53,322 nucleotides of DNA from positions 1 through 53,322 of the forward strand of contig CAZXWK010000012.1 of assembly GCA_964644675.1 (NCBI GenBank). The letters are read 5' to 3'. How positions within the stretch are numbered: position 1 is the first letter of the stretch; each line of letters opens with the position of its first letter. The DNA is from CAZXWK01 sp964644675 (GTDB lineage: Bacteria > Actinomycetota > Coriobacteriia > Anaerosomatales > JAAXUF01). Shown here in pieces: positions 40,152 to 48,743 of the stretch. The notes beneath the pieces were generated by a model that saw nothing but the letters and a program-made list of their open reading frames with translations, had not been told where the DNA came from and searched no databases. A program made the position numbers and the translations under genes.

Positions 40152-40339
40152 GGCGCGACGCGCGCAGGCGTCGTATCCCGCGCGCACACCGCGCCGGAGG
40201 CCGCCCCAGTGCAGACTCACGAAACCCTAACAAGACCGCAACCACCCGCGAACCTACGACCGTCGGAACGGGTCGATAGTCTCCTTGTGAAGTGAAGGAG
40301 GGCCCGGCTCGGGCTCACGACTTTCGGAGGTTGGGGACC

Positions 40340-40909
40340 ATGTCACTCGTCCTCGTAGCTGTCCTCATCATCGGCGGACTGGTCGCAGCGATCGCCGTCG
40401 CCGTCGGGGCCCCGCTCGCACTCGGGCTCATGGCCTACGACACGATGCAGTCCCGCGAGAAGGTCCCCGCGACCGTCGAAGACGCCACGATGCGCATCGC
40501 CGTCGAGCGCGGCGTGGCGCGGGCCTTCGTCCTCGCCGGTGGCGCGTTCTGGGCCGTCGCAGCCTTCGCGGGGCTCCACTCGTTCGCCGACACCGGCATG
40601 GGCTACGCGCTGACCGCGGCGTTCCTCCCGCTCGTCGCGTGCGCCGCGACCTTGATCATCGGCTGGTACTTCGAGCGGTTCACCGCGGCTCTGCTCCTCG
40701 TCGCCACTCTGGCCGTCGTGGTCTGGGGCATCGTGTACCAGTTCGAGATGGGCGTCTGGTTCCTCATGACCTTCGCGCTCATCGGCCCGATGCTGACCGC
40801 GTCGCTCCTCTTCTGGCTCGCTCGCCGCGACCAGGACGCCTTCGAGCGGGCCACCGCGCTCCGCCCGCAGCTCGCACTGGTCTTCGCAGCCCGGAGCACG
40901 ATCGCCTAG
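40340..40909 (+). CDS. Hypothetical membrane protein
   Basis: ATG at 40340 with GGAGG nine bases upstream gives 189 residues. Five membrane helices are evident (about 3-30, 60-80, 90-110, 115-132, 140-160), with short loops; the N-terminal segment continues into a charged loop (about 31-55). No recognised domain or conserved charged triad. It follows the two-component genes by 188 bases on the same strand and is followed by a good terminator, so it is likely a monocistronic unit. Function unknown. Confidence 0.7.
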   Translation: MSLVLVAVLIIGGLVAAIAVAVGAPLALGLMAYDTMQSREKVPATVEDATMRIAVERGVARAFVLAGGAFWAVAAFAGLHSFADTGMGYALTAAFLPLVACAATLIIGWYFERFTAALLLVATLAVVVWGIVYQFEMGVWFLMTFALIGPMLTASLLFWLARRDQDAFERATALRPQLALVFAARSTIA

Positions 40910-40933
40910 CGCACCGCACGACACGCAACCACC

Positions 40934-40959
40934 GAGGGCCGGCAGAGATGCCGGCCCTC
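40934..40959 (+). terminator. Terminator after the 40340 membrane gene
   Basis: GAGGGCCGGC / GCCGGCCCTC is a perfect 10-bp stem with loop AGAGAT, followed by GTTTGCG. It lies 25 bases after the stop codon and 49 bases before the end of the convergent gene at 41009, so it may serve both strands. Confidence 0.78.
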
Positions 40960-41008
40960 GTTTGCGTTGCGGGTCTTCCGTGCCGTCGCCGGCGTGTACC
41001 GCCACTTC

Positions 41009-41485
41009 CTACGCACCCGGTCCCGGACCGTCCTGTGGGCCGTCGGGTCCCGGCGCGACGACCTCCTCGCTCGTGCGCTTCTCGACGACGCCTCCGTCCT
41101 GGAGCGGATGCGTCTCGGTGACCACCGTCTGTCCGACGACGGGGCGATGGGTGTCACGCCAGATGCGGTTCGAGACCGTATCGAGCGCCCAGCCCACGAG
41201 CCACGCCAGCACCGCATAGGCTGCGATGGCGAACAGCGCCGTCCAGGCGATGGTCCCGCCGTTGGGAAGCTTGGTGGGCGGAATCATCGCGTAGAAGGGC
41301 TGCGAGAACCACGCCCCCCACTTGTAGATGAAGGCCACGAATGGCGTGGCCGGGTTGGCGCGGAACATGAGCAGGAAGAACGCGAACGCGAGAATGATCA
41401 CCGCCGCGGTCGCCGCCGCGTACACCAGCCAGATCAGCGCCTTCACGACCTTGAGCGCTCCGACCGTCGCTTTGCTGTCCGCCAT
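41009..41485 (-). CDS. Small membrane protein of unknown function
   Basis: A 158-residue protein from ATG at 41485 (SD-like GGAGG upstream in ACGGGAGGACTC). Two membrane segments are clear (about 16-41 and 79-101), separated by an extracytoplasmic loop WGAWFSQPFYAMIPP. The C-terminal tail (from about 102) is hydrophilic, Thr/Val/Glu-rich and ends in a Gly/Pro stretch. It resembles other actinobacterial two-helix membrane proteins of no known role. Divergent from citrate synthase. Function not recognised. Confidence 0.7.
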   Translation of the reverse strand: MADSKATVGALKVVKALIWLVYAAATAAVIILAFAFFLLMFRANPATPFVAFIYKWGAWFSQPFYAMIPPTKLPNGGTIAWTALFAIAAYAVLAWLVGWALDTVSNRIWRDTHRPVVGQTVVTETHPLQDGGVVEKRTSEEVVAPGPDGPQDGPGPGA

Positions 41486-41579
41486 GAGTCCTCCCGTGTC
41501 GTGATGGGCACACCGGCTTCCCCCTCATCGAGCGTACCCACATGACCGCCCGAGCGAACTTGGGAGCGTTTCGACCGCT

Positions 41580-41596
41580 CACTAGGTACACTAGTG
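41580..41596. promoter_or_regulatory. CACTAG direct repeat in the citrate synthase promoter region
   Basis: CACTAG occurs at 41580-41585 and 41589-41594, nine bases apart; the second is part of the palindrome CACTAGTG (41589-41596). A -10-like TACACT overlaps at 41587-41592. CTAG is otherwise sparse here. A possible operator for the citrate synthase gene starting at 41650. Confidence 0.35.
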
Positions 41597-41649
41597 CGAC
41601 ACGCGATTCCGGGACGCGACGCGGGAAGCCCGGAACAGGAAGGAACTGC

Positions 41650-43041
41650 ATGAGCACCAAGGACACCGCCACCTGCCCGCCGCTCGGAGTCCCGAGCGGT
41701 CGCGAGACTGCACTGGACAACTGGGCCTCCATCGCCGAGAAGACCTGCGCGGTCGATCCCGGCCTCTACGTCGAGTACGACGTGAAGCGCGGTCTGCGAG
41801 ACCAGTCCGGACGCGGCGTGCTCGCCGGCCTCACCAACATCGGCGACGTCGTCGGCACGGTGCCGCAGGGCGACCAGCTCGTCCCGGCGCCCGGCCAGCT
41901 GCTCTACCGGGGCATCGAGGTCACCGATCTCGTGAACGGCTTCGTCGCCGGCGGGCAGCACGGTTTCGAGGAGACGTCGTACCTGCTGCTCTTCGGCTCG
42001 CTGCCCACGTGCGATGAACTCGCCGAATTCGAGGGGTACCTCTCGGAGATGCGCCGCATGCCGCGCGGCTTCGTGCACGATGGAATCCTGCGCATGCCCA
42101 GCCGCGACATGATGAACGCGATGATGCGCGGCGTCCTGGGGCTGTACACGCTCGACCCCTACTCGGACGAGACGTCGGTCCGCAACGTGCTGCGCCAGTC
42201 GCTCCACCTCATCGCGAAACTGCCGATGCTCGCCGTCTACGCCTACCAGTCCTACCTCGACGAGTTCCACAACAAGAGCCTCGTCATCCACCGGCCGGTT
42301 CCCGAGTACTCCACCGCCGAGAACTTCCTGCACATGCTCCGGCCCGACAGCAGCTTCACCGAGCTCGAGGCGCTCGTGCTCGACATGATGCTCGTGCTTC
42401 ACGCCGAGCACGGCGGCGGCAACAACTCGTCGTTCACCACGCACGTGGTCTCGTCGACGGGCACCGACACGTACTCGGCGATCGCGGCCTCGCTCGGCTC
42501 GCTCAAGGGGCCCAAGCACGGCGGAGCGAACCTCAAGGTCGTCGAGATGTTCGATGACATGCGTGGCCAGCTCACGGACTGGGAGGACGACGAAGAGATC
42601 GCCGACTACCTCCACCGCGTCCTCAAGCGGGAGGCGTTCGACAAGAGCGGGCTCGTCTACGGCATGGGCCACCCCGTCTACACGGTCTCCGATCCCCGCG
42701 CCATCGTGTTGCGCGACTACGCCCGCCGCCTCGCCGAGGAGAAGGGCTACTCGGAGGAGTTCGAGCTCCACGCGCGCGTCGAGCGCATCGCCCCGCTGGT
42801 CATCTCGGCGCAGCGCATGCTCTTCAAGGGCGTGAGCGCCAACGTCGACTTCTACTCAGGCTTCGTCCACCGGATGCTCGACATCCCCGCCGAGCTCTAC
42901 ACGCCGCTCTTCGCGATCTCGCGCGTGGTGGGCTGGAGCGCGCACCGGCTCGAGGAGCTCGCGCACGGCGGCAAGATCATCCGGCCGGCGTACAAGAGCG
43001 TCTCGCCGGTCCAAGCGTACGTTCCGTTCGCTGAGCGCTAG
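41650..43041 (+). CDS. gltA: Citrate synthase
   Basis: ATG at 41650, five bases after GGAAGGA, gives 463 residues; the frame stays open upstream but the ribosome site sets the start. Catalytic elements: HAEHGGGNNSSF with the oxaloacetate-binding His (about 252-263), GPKHGGANLK, GMGHPVYTVSDPRA with the second active-site His (about 337-350), and NVDFYSG with the catalytic Asp (about 400). It condenses oxaloacetate and acetyl-CoA in the cytoplasm. Length is slightly above type I hexameric or dimeric enzymes, with an N-terminal extension containing PPLGVPSGRE. Followed closely by the CapA-like gene. Confidence 0.96.
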   Translation: MSTKDTATCPPLGVPSGRETALDNWASIAEKTCAVDPGLYVEYDVKRGLRDQSGRGVLAGLTNIGDVVGTVPQGDQLVPAPGQLLYRGIEVTDLVNGFVAGGQHGFEETSYLLLFGSLPTCDELAEFEGYLSEMRRMPRGFVHDGILRMPSRDMMNAMMRGVLGLYTLDPYSDETSVRNVLRQSLHLIAKLPMLAVYAYQSYLDEFHNKSLVIHRPVPEYSTAENFLHMLRPDSSFTELEALVLDMMLVLHAEHGGGNNSSFTTHVVSSTGTDTYSAIAASLGSLKGPKHGGANLKVVEMFDDMRGQLTDWEDDEEIADYLHRVLKREAFDKSGLVYGMGHPVYTVSDPRAIVLRDYARRLAEEKGYSEEFELHARVERIAPLVISAQRMLFKGVSANVDFYSGFVHRMLDIPAELYTPLFAISRVVGWSAHRLEELAHGGKIIRPAYKSVSPVQAYVPFAER

Positions 43042-43045
43042 CGCG

Positions 43046-44248
43046 TTGGGACGGACCGTCTCGGCGCCGCAGACCGGCACGAAGCGCAGGGTCGCCTGGC
43101 GCATCGTCGTGCTCGGCCTGGCGCTCGCGGCGCTCCTGTCGGGCGTCGGCTGCACGCGGAGCGAGCCCGCAGCGCCCGCGCCCTCGGCGCTGCCCGACGC
43201 GACGGCTCCGTCGTCGGCCACGGCTCCGAGCGTCGCCGGCGGCTCCGCGACCGCGACCCCCTCGGCCGCGGTCGCCAGCGAGAGTGCCCAGACGGCGCGG
43301 CCCGTCGTGACGATCGGGTGGGTGGGCGACACCACGCCGGGCTCGAAGTACGGCATGCCGCCACAGGAGGGCCGGGCGCTCTACGCCGACGTCCGAGACA
43401 AGCTCCAGGCTCCCGACATCATGGCGAGCAACCTCGAGGGCACGTTCGGCAGCGGCGGCAAGTCGAAGAGCAGCTCGGGCAAGAGCTACTCGTTCCAGGC
43501 CCCGCCGAGCTACGCCAACGCGCTGGCGTGGGCGGGTTTCGACGTCGTGAGCCTCGCGAACAACCACGCGCACGACTACCTCGAGGCCGGGATGGCGTCG
43601 ACCGAGAAAGCCCTCGACGACGCGGGCGTCGCGTACACGGGCCAGCCCGGCCAGATCACCGTCGTCGAGCGCAACGGCGTCAAGGTCGCCTTCATCGGCG
43701 CGGCACCGTACCGGTGGAGCCAGTCGCTCAAGGACGTGTCGGGCACCGCCGCCCTGGTTCGCAAGGCCAAGAAGCAGGCCGACGTCGTGATCGTGCTCAT
43801 GCACGCCGGCGCCGAGGGCTCCGACAAGATCCACACGCCCCAGGGCGCCGAGCAGGCCTACGGCGAGTTCCGCGGCGCGAGCCGCGAGTTCGCACACGCG
43901 ATGATCGACGCGGGCGCCTCCGCGGTGCTGGGTTCGGGCCCGCACGTGATCCGCGGGGTCGAGCAGTACAGGGGCGGACTCGTCGCCTACTCGCTGGGCA
44001 ACTTCGCGGGGTGGGGCAACTTCAGCACCGCCGGCAACCTCGCGCTGTCCGGGCTGCTGAGCTTCCAGGTCGACGGTGACGGCAGGGTTCTGGGAGGCTC
44101 GTGGCTGCCACTGCGCGTCGCGGGTTCCGGCGTGCCCCAGCCAGACCCGAAGGCCGCGTCGCTCGCGCTGGTTCGCAAGCTGTCGGCCGCCGACTTCGAG
44201 AGCCCGTGGCCGATCGGCACGGACGGCAGCCTCGCCCCGGCTCCGTAG
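43046..44248 (+). CDS. CapA family (poly-gamma-glutamate-type) surface protein
   Basis: TTG at 43046, four bases after the gltA stop and without a clear ribosome site, is the first in-frame start; product 400 residues. N-terminal signal (about 19-36) ends LLSGVGC, an imperfect lipobox, so a lipoprotein is possible. A low-complexity Ala/Ser/Pro/Thr linker follows, then the CapA/PgsA fold of metallophosphoesterase relatives: GWVGDTTPG (about 88-96), ASNLEGTFG, VSLANNHAHDYL (about 167-178), VIVLMHAGAE and GSGPHVIRGVE. CapA proteins act in capsule polyglutamate anchoring, but lone homologues like this are widespread and of unknown role. Co-directional with gltA. Confidence 0.83.
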   Translation: MGRTVSAPQTGTKRRVAWRIVVLGLALAALLSGVGCTRSEPAAPAPSALPDATAPSSATAPSVAGGSATATPSAAVASESAQTARPVVTIGWVGDTTPGSKYGMPPQEGRALYADVRDKLQAPDIMASNLEGTFGSGGKSKSSSGKSYSFQAPPSYANALAWAGFDVVSLANNHAHDYLEAGMASTEKALDDAGVAYTGQPGQITVVERNGVKVAFIGAAPYRWSQSLKDVSGTAALVRKAKKQADVVIVLMHAGAEGSDKIHTPQGAEQAYGEFRGASREFAHAMIDAGASAVLGSGPHVIRGVEQYRGGLVAYSLGNFAGWGNFSTAGNLALSGLLSFQVDGDGRVLGGSWLPLRVAGSGVPQPDPKAASLALVRKLSAADFESPWPIGTDGSLAPAP

Positions 44249-44326
44249 CCGCCGGGCGCGGAGCCCGCGTCGCTCCAACGGGTATCTTGTGCACAACCGT
44301 CACCAAGAGGAAGCCGGTGCCCCGCG

Positions 44327-46285
44327 ATGAGCGAGCCCTCCCGCGCGATCGACCCCGCGCTGTTCGACACCACCGTCAGCCCCGCCGAGGACTTCTACCG
44401 TTACGCCAACGGCGGCTGGCTCGACGCGAACCCGGTCCCCGCCGAGTACCCGTCATGGGGCGCGTTCCACGAGGTCAACGAGCGTAACCAGGCGCTGCTC
44501 CACCGCATCCTCGACGAGGCCGCCGCCGACCCAGGCGAGGCCGGCACCGTACACCGCATGGTCGGCGACTACTACGCGGCCGCGATGGACGAGGCCGCGA
44601 TCGCGGCGGCCGGCACCGCCCCGCTCGAATCGCTTCTCGGTCGCATCGCCGCCGCACGCGACGTCGCCGACGTGCGCAGCCTCGCACGCGAGCTGCAGCA
44701 CGTGGGCGCGAGCCCGCTGCACTCGCTGGGCATCTCGCCCGACTTCGAGGACTCCGACGCCTACCTGGTCTACCTCGGGCAGGGCGGTCTGGGACTGCCG
44801 GAGCGCGACTACTACACGCGCGACGACGAGCGCTCGCTCGCGCTGCGCGAGAGCTACGCGCGACACGTCGCGAACCAGCTCGTCAACCTGGGCGACGGGC
44901 GCGAGGCCGCCCGCGACGCCGCCGAGCGCATCCTCGCCTTCGAGACCCGGCTCGCCGAGGCTTCCTACACCGCCGAGCAGATGCGCGACGTCGACCTGAC
45001 GATGAACCGTCACGACGTCGACTCGCTCGACGAGCTGATGCCGGGCTTCGGGCTCGCGGGCTACGCGCGCGAGCTGGGCGTCACCCAGGCGACCGTCAAC
45101 GTCGACAACGCCGGGTTCTTCTCGGCGCTGGAGACCGCCCTCGCCGAGACGCCCGTCGAGACGCTGCGCGACTACCTGCGCTGGAACCTCGTCCGCGCGT
45201 TCGCGAGTGCCCTGCCGGCCGCCTTCGAGGACGAGGCGTTCGACTTCTACGCCCGCCAGCTGTCCGGCGCGCAGGAGATGAAGCCGCGCTGGAAGCGCAC
45301 GCTCGACGCGGTCGGGAGCGACATCGGCGAAGCCGTCGCGCAGCTCTACGTCGCGGAGGCCTTCTCGGAAGAGGCGAAGCTGCGCTGCGAGCACATGGTC
45401 GACCATCTGCTCTCGGCCATGGGCGCGGCGATCCGCGGTGCCGAGTGGATGAGCGAGGCCACCAAGGAAGCCGCGCTGGTCAAGCTCGCGGGGTTCGGCT
45501 ACAAGATCGGCTACCCCGACGAGTGGCGCGACTACTCGGGGCTGACGATCGGCCGCTCCTCGTATGCCGAGAACCGCATGGCGTGCGCGCGCTTCGAGTA
45601 CGACCGCGAGTTCGCGCGCCTGGGACACCCGGTCGACCGCGCCGAGTGGGCGATGCCCGCCCACCAGGTCAACGCGTACTATCACCCGCTGCTCAACGAG
45701 GTCGTCTTTCCCGCGGGCATCCTGCAGCCACCCTTCTTCTACGCCGACGCCGACGATGCGGTGAACTTCGGCGCGATCGGCGCGGTCATCGGCCACGAGA
45801 TCACGCACGGATTCGACGACCAGGGCAGCCGGTTCGACGCCGAAGGCCGACTCCGCATGTGGTGGAGCGACGCCGACCGCGAGGAGTTCATGCGCCGCGC
45901 TCAGGTGCTGGTCGAGCAGTTCGACGCGTTCGAAGTCGCCGAGGACCTGCACGTGAACGGCAAGCTCACGCTCGGCGAGAACATCGCCGACCTGGGCGGA
46001 CTCACCATCGCGCTGGCGGCCCTGCGCGAGGCGGGCGGCCTTGACGCCGGGCCGATAGACGGCCTCACGCCCGAGCAGCGGTTCTTCCTGTCTTGGGCGA
46101 CCGTCTGGCACACCAACTACACCGAGGAGTACGCGCGGCTGCTCGTCAACGTCGACCCGCACTCGCCCGCCCGCGCCCGCGTCAACTGCCCGCTCACCAA
46201 CATGCCCGCGTTCGCGGCGGCGTTCGGCGTCGCCGAGGGATCGCCGATGGCGCACCTCGCCGCCGAGCGCGCGCACATCTGGTAG
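44327..46285 (+). CDS. pepO: M13 family zinc metallopeptidase (PepO/neprilysin-like)
   Basis: A 652-residue cytoplasmic enzyme without signal peptide. The zinc motif is VIGHEITHGFDDQGSRFD (about 488-505: HEITH) with the third ligand in GENIADLGGL (about 550-559), and NAYYHP, LPPF-like ILQPPFFY segments upstream of it, all as in M13. The N-terminal helical domain (1-250) forms the capping lobe that limits substrates to oligopeptides. Length matches bacterial PepO (about 630-680). ATG start at 44327 with GGTG seven bases upstream. Upstream neighbour is the CapA-like gene. Peptide degradation or signalling peptide turnover is inferred. Confidence 0.95.
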   Translation: MSEPSRAIDPALFDTTVSPAEDFYRYANGGWLDANPVPAEYPSWGAFHEVNERNQALLHRILDEAAADPGEAGTVHRMVGDYYAAAMDEAAIAAAGTAPLESLLGRIAAARDVADVRSLARELQHVGASPLHSLGISPDFEDSDAYLVYLGQGGLGLPERDYYTRDDERSLALRESYARHVANQLVNLGDGREAARDAAERILAFETRLAEASYTAEQMRDVDLTMNRHDVDSLDELMPGFGLAGYARELGVTQATVNVDNAGFFSALETALAETPVETLRDYLRWNLVRAFASALPAAFEDEAFDFYARQLSGAQEMKPRWKRTLDAVGSDIGEAVAQLYVAEAFSEEAKLRCEHMVDHLLSAMGAAIRGAEWMSEATKEAALVKLAGFGYKIGYPDEWRDYSGLTIGRSSYAENRMACARFEYDREFARLGHPVDRAEWAMPAHQVNAYYHPLLNEVVFPAGILQPPFFYADADDAVNFGAIGAVIGHEITHGFDDQGSRFDAEGRLRMWWSDADREEFMRRAQVLVEQFDAFEVAEDLHVNGKLTLGENIADLGGLTIALAALREAGGLDAGPIDGLTPEQRFFLSWATVWHTNYTEEYARLLVNVDPHSPARARVNCPLTNMPAFAAAFGVAEGSPMAHLAAERAHIW

Positions 46286-46314
46286 AGCGCGGGCGACGCA
46301 GTCGAATCAGTCCA

Positions 46315-46399
46315 GCGAGCGTCGCAGCTACCCCTGCGGACGGTGCTCGCATAGGGGTAACCGGGCGGCAAGGCACCGCCCACGTTTGGGTATCGACCC
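46315..46399 (+). other. Pseudoknot-capable leader before the 46431 gene
   Basis: GCGAGC (46315-46320) pairs with GCTCGC (46345-46350), while TACCCCT within that loop (46329-46335) pairs with AGGGGTA (46353-46359): an H-type pseudoknot. GGGCGG/CCGCCC (46363-46368, 46376-46381) then form a hairpin, and GGGT-ATCG-ACCC (46388-46399) another. GTATCGAC is repeated at 46390 and 46402. It lies 32-116 bases before the ATG. Compatible with a cis-regulatory RNA, but no known class is recognised. Confidence 0.4.
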
Positions 46400-46430
46400 A
46401 TGTATCGACACCCAGAGATCGGGGGACCCC

Positions 46431-47204
46431 ATGAGGAGACGTCTGTTCCTCGCCACCACGATGGCCTTGGTGTTGGCGCTCGTACTGCCGAGCACCGCGC
46501 TGGCCTACTCGTGGACCAAGACACCGGTAAGCCCGCTCATCAAGGGAGGCGTCCACTCCAAGGCGGCCTTCATCAAGCTCCTGACCTCCTCGGCCAAAGA
46601 GCGCAACGCCATCAAGGCGGTGATCAAGGCCGACGGATACCCCAGCTGGGTCTTCGATGCAGCCGTGGCAGAGGCCAAGGCGGGCAAGGTCTACTCCTCG
46701 AACCTGAAGAGGGGCACGTTCATCGGCGCCATGGCGTTCGGCCCGAACAGGACCAAGATCGAGAAGAAGACCACATGGCGAGGGAAGTCGAGTCTCCCCT
46801 ACTACTACGTGACCGTCAGCCAGAGCACGACGCAGGGTGCGGTGGTCGTCACGGAGTCGTACCTGGTGTGCGTCGCCAAGGCGTGCGCGAACCCGTTCGT
46901 GCTGAAGCGCACCGTCACCACGAGGCCGCTCTACGGTCTATGGGTCGAGATCCGTGACGGCGGGCCGAACGGTCCGCAGCTCGCCGACTGGACCATCAAC
47001 GGCGAAGTGAACGGGCGCTCCGTACAGATCCTGACGAAGTCGGGCGGGCCGACGCTCGTCGGCTACTACCCCGCCGGTACCACGTACGGCTTCGAGGCCA
47101 CCGTGCCGAACTTCTGGATCGTGCAGCCAACGGGCGTCGTGTCGGGGGTGCTGGGCGCACAGGACGTGACGCTCGAGTGGATCGCGATCGAGTCACCGAA
47201 CTAG
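46431..47204 (+). CDS. Secreted protein of unknown family
   Basis: ATG at 46431, preceded by GGGGGA, gives 257 residues. MRRRLFLATTMALVLALVLP..ALAYS is a Sec signal peptide with cleavage likely after about residue 23. The mature chain is beta-rich with many aromatic and Lys residues, e.g. SLPYYYVTVSQSTTQGAVVV (about 123-142), and one possible disulfide (CVAKAC, about 147-152). Its codon use is less G/C-biased than its neighbours, hinting at recent acquisition or strong expression. No domain is recognised. Preceded by a structured leader and followed by a strong terminator, so it is a stand-alone unit. Confidence 0.78.
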   Translation: MRRRLFLATTMALVLALVLPSTALAYSWTKTPVSPLIKGGVHSKAAFIKLLTSSAKERNAIKAVIKADGYPSWVFDAAVAEAKAGKVYSSNLKRGTFIGAMAFGPNRTKIEKKTTWRGKSSLPYYYVTVSQSTTQGAVVVTESYLVCVAKACANPFVLKRTVTTRPLYGLWVEIRDGGPNGPQLADWTINGEVNGRSVQILTKSGGPTLVGYYPAGTTYGFEATVPNFWIVQPTGVVSGVLGAQDVTLEWIAIESPN

Positions 47205-47228
47205 ACCCGCAGCTATCGCAACCTCACA

Positions 47229-47257
47229 CCGGCCCCCGGGGACCCCCCGGGGGCCGG
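47229..47257 (+). terminator. Strong terminator after the secreted protein gene
   Basis: A 13-bp G/C stem (47229-47241 with 47245-47257) around a three-base loop, followed by TTCGTTTC. It lies 25 bases after the stop codon at 47204 and 28 bases before the end of the convergent gene at 47285. Confidence 0.82.
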
Positions 47258-47284
47258 TTCGTTTCACGGGGGATCTCGCCGCTC

Positions 47285-48742
47285 CTACAACAGGTTCGAA
47301 GCGAGCCGCGCGAAGGAGTTGCGGAAACGGCGCGTGGCCGGCCACGCTCGGACCTCGTCGAGAGTGAGCTCCCAACACTGGGCGAGATCGGAGAGGAAGA
47401 GCTGCTCGTGCCGCCGCACGACGTCGCGGTCGTAGACCCAGACCATGTTCTCCTTGTTGATGGCTAGGCTGCGCATGTCCAGGTTGAGCGTCCCTACCGA
47501 GCAGACCTCGCCGTCGACCGTGAGCGACTTCGCGTGCATGAACCCCGGCTCCCACAGCCAGATGCGACCTCCCGCAGCAAGGAACGGCTCGAAGTAGGAC
47601 TCGGCCGCCCACCACGGAAACCCCTTGTCGGGCCATGCGGTGGTCAGGAAGTCCACCTGCACGCCGCCTGCCGCGGCGTTGACGAGGATGTCGAAGGTGG
47701 TCTTGTCGGGGACGAAGTAGGGCGACTGGAGTTGGATGCGCTCCCGCGCGCCCGACATGGCGAGATGGTACGCCCGGGTCGCGGCGCTCCACCGCTCGTC
47801 GAAGCCGTGGTGCACGGTCTGCACCATGATCTCGCCGTGCGGGAGCGTCGGGTCGGGGTAGTAGCGCTCATCGAACAGGTCCTCCTCGTAGACCTCGTAC
47901 CAACGCATGTCGAAGAGCTTCTCGAGGTCGGCGACCGCGGGACCAGTCAGCCGGATGCCCGTGTCGCGCCACGCCGGGTACTTCTTCCCGCCGTCGATGT
48001 ACTCCTGGCCGATGTTGAAGCCGCCGCTGTGTCCGACCTCCGCGTCGACCACCGTGATCTTGCGGTGGTTGCGGTAGTTGATGCGCCAGAGCTGGCTGAT
48101 GTCCTTGCCCACGATCGCGCCCGCAGCGGCGAGCTGCTTGAGCTCGACATCCGAGTACGGCAGACAGCCCAGGAAATCGTTGAGAATCCGCACCTCGACC
48201 CCCGCGGCGATCCGGTCGAGCAGCACCTCGGTGATGCGCGAGGTCAGTTCGTCGTGCTCCCAGATGAAGTAGTTCATGTGGATGAACCGCTTCGCCGAGG
48301 CCAAGTCGGCGATGAGCACGTCGAAGTACTCGGCCCCGTCGCCGTAGACCTCGCACGTACGCGCGGGCAGGGGCGGTGCGCCGGTCTTGGAGGCAATCAG
48401 CTCGGCGATGCGTCCTTCGTAGGTGCCCGCCACCGACGCCAGGAAGTCAGCCGTCTCGCCGGAGCACGGCCCGTAGCGCGCGGGCATGAAGCGGTCGCGG
48501 GCTTCTCGGACGGCGATCGTCCGTGGCGACTTCTGCATGATGGCCGGCCAGTTCCGCCCGAACAGGAAGTAGATGACCAGGCCCAGGAAGGGCACAGCGA
48601 ACAGGACGAGCAGCCATGCGAGCGTCGTGCTGGGGTCTCGATCCTCGGAGATGATGAGGAAGGAGACGGCGACCCAGTAGACGACGACCGCGACGTCGAA
48701 GATCAGCCAGGCCGTCCCGACGCCGAGACCCGGTCCGCCCAC
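47285..48742 (-). CDS. cls: Cardiolipin synthase (phospholipase D superfamily)
   Basis: GTG at 48742, one base after the AbgT stop region, gives 485 residues. Two N-terminal membrane helices (about 10-32 and 40-62), then two phospholipase-D motifs: NHRKITVVD (His226, Lys228, Asp233) with GGFNIG, and MHAKSLTVDG (His403, Lys405, Asp410) with GTLNLD. This is the ClsA architecture and usual length (about 480-500); it joins two phosphatidylglycerols, or PG and another lipid, into cardiolipin at the membrane. It is last in a minus-strand run with AbgT and M20 genes, probably by chance. All catalytic residues are intact. Confidence 0.94.
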   Translation of the reverse strand: MGGPGLGVGTAWLIFDVAVVVYWVAVSFLIISEDRDPSTTLAWLLVLFAVPFLGLVIYFLFGRNWPAIMQKSPRTIAVREARDRFMPARYGPCSGETADFLASVAGTYEGRIAELIASKTGAPPLPARTCEVYGDGAEYFDVLIADLASAKRFIHMNYFIWEHDELTSRITEVLLDRIAAGVEVRILNDFLGCLPYSDVELKQLAAAGAIVGKDISQLWRINYRNHRKITVVDAEVGHSGGFNIGQEYIDGGKKYPAWRDTGIRLTGPAVADLEKLFDMRWYEVYEEDLFDERYYPDPTLPHGEIMVQTVHHGFDERWSAATRAYHLAMSGARERIQLQSPYFVPDKTTFDILVNAAAGGVQVDFLTTAWPDKGFPWWAAESYFEPFLAAGGRIWLWEPGFMHAKSLTVDGEVCSVGTLNLDMRSLAINKENMVWVYDRDVVRRHEQLFLSDLAQCWELTLDEVRAWPATRRFRNSFARLASNLL

Positions 48743-48743
48743 G

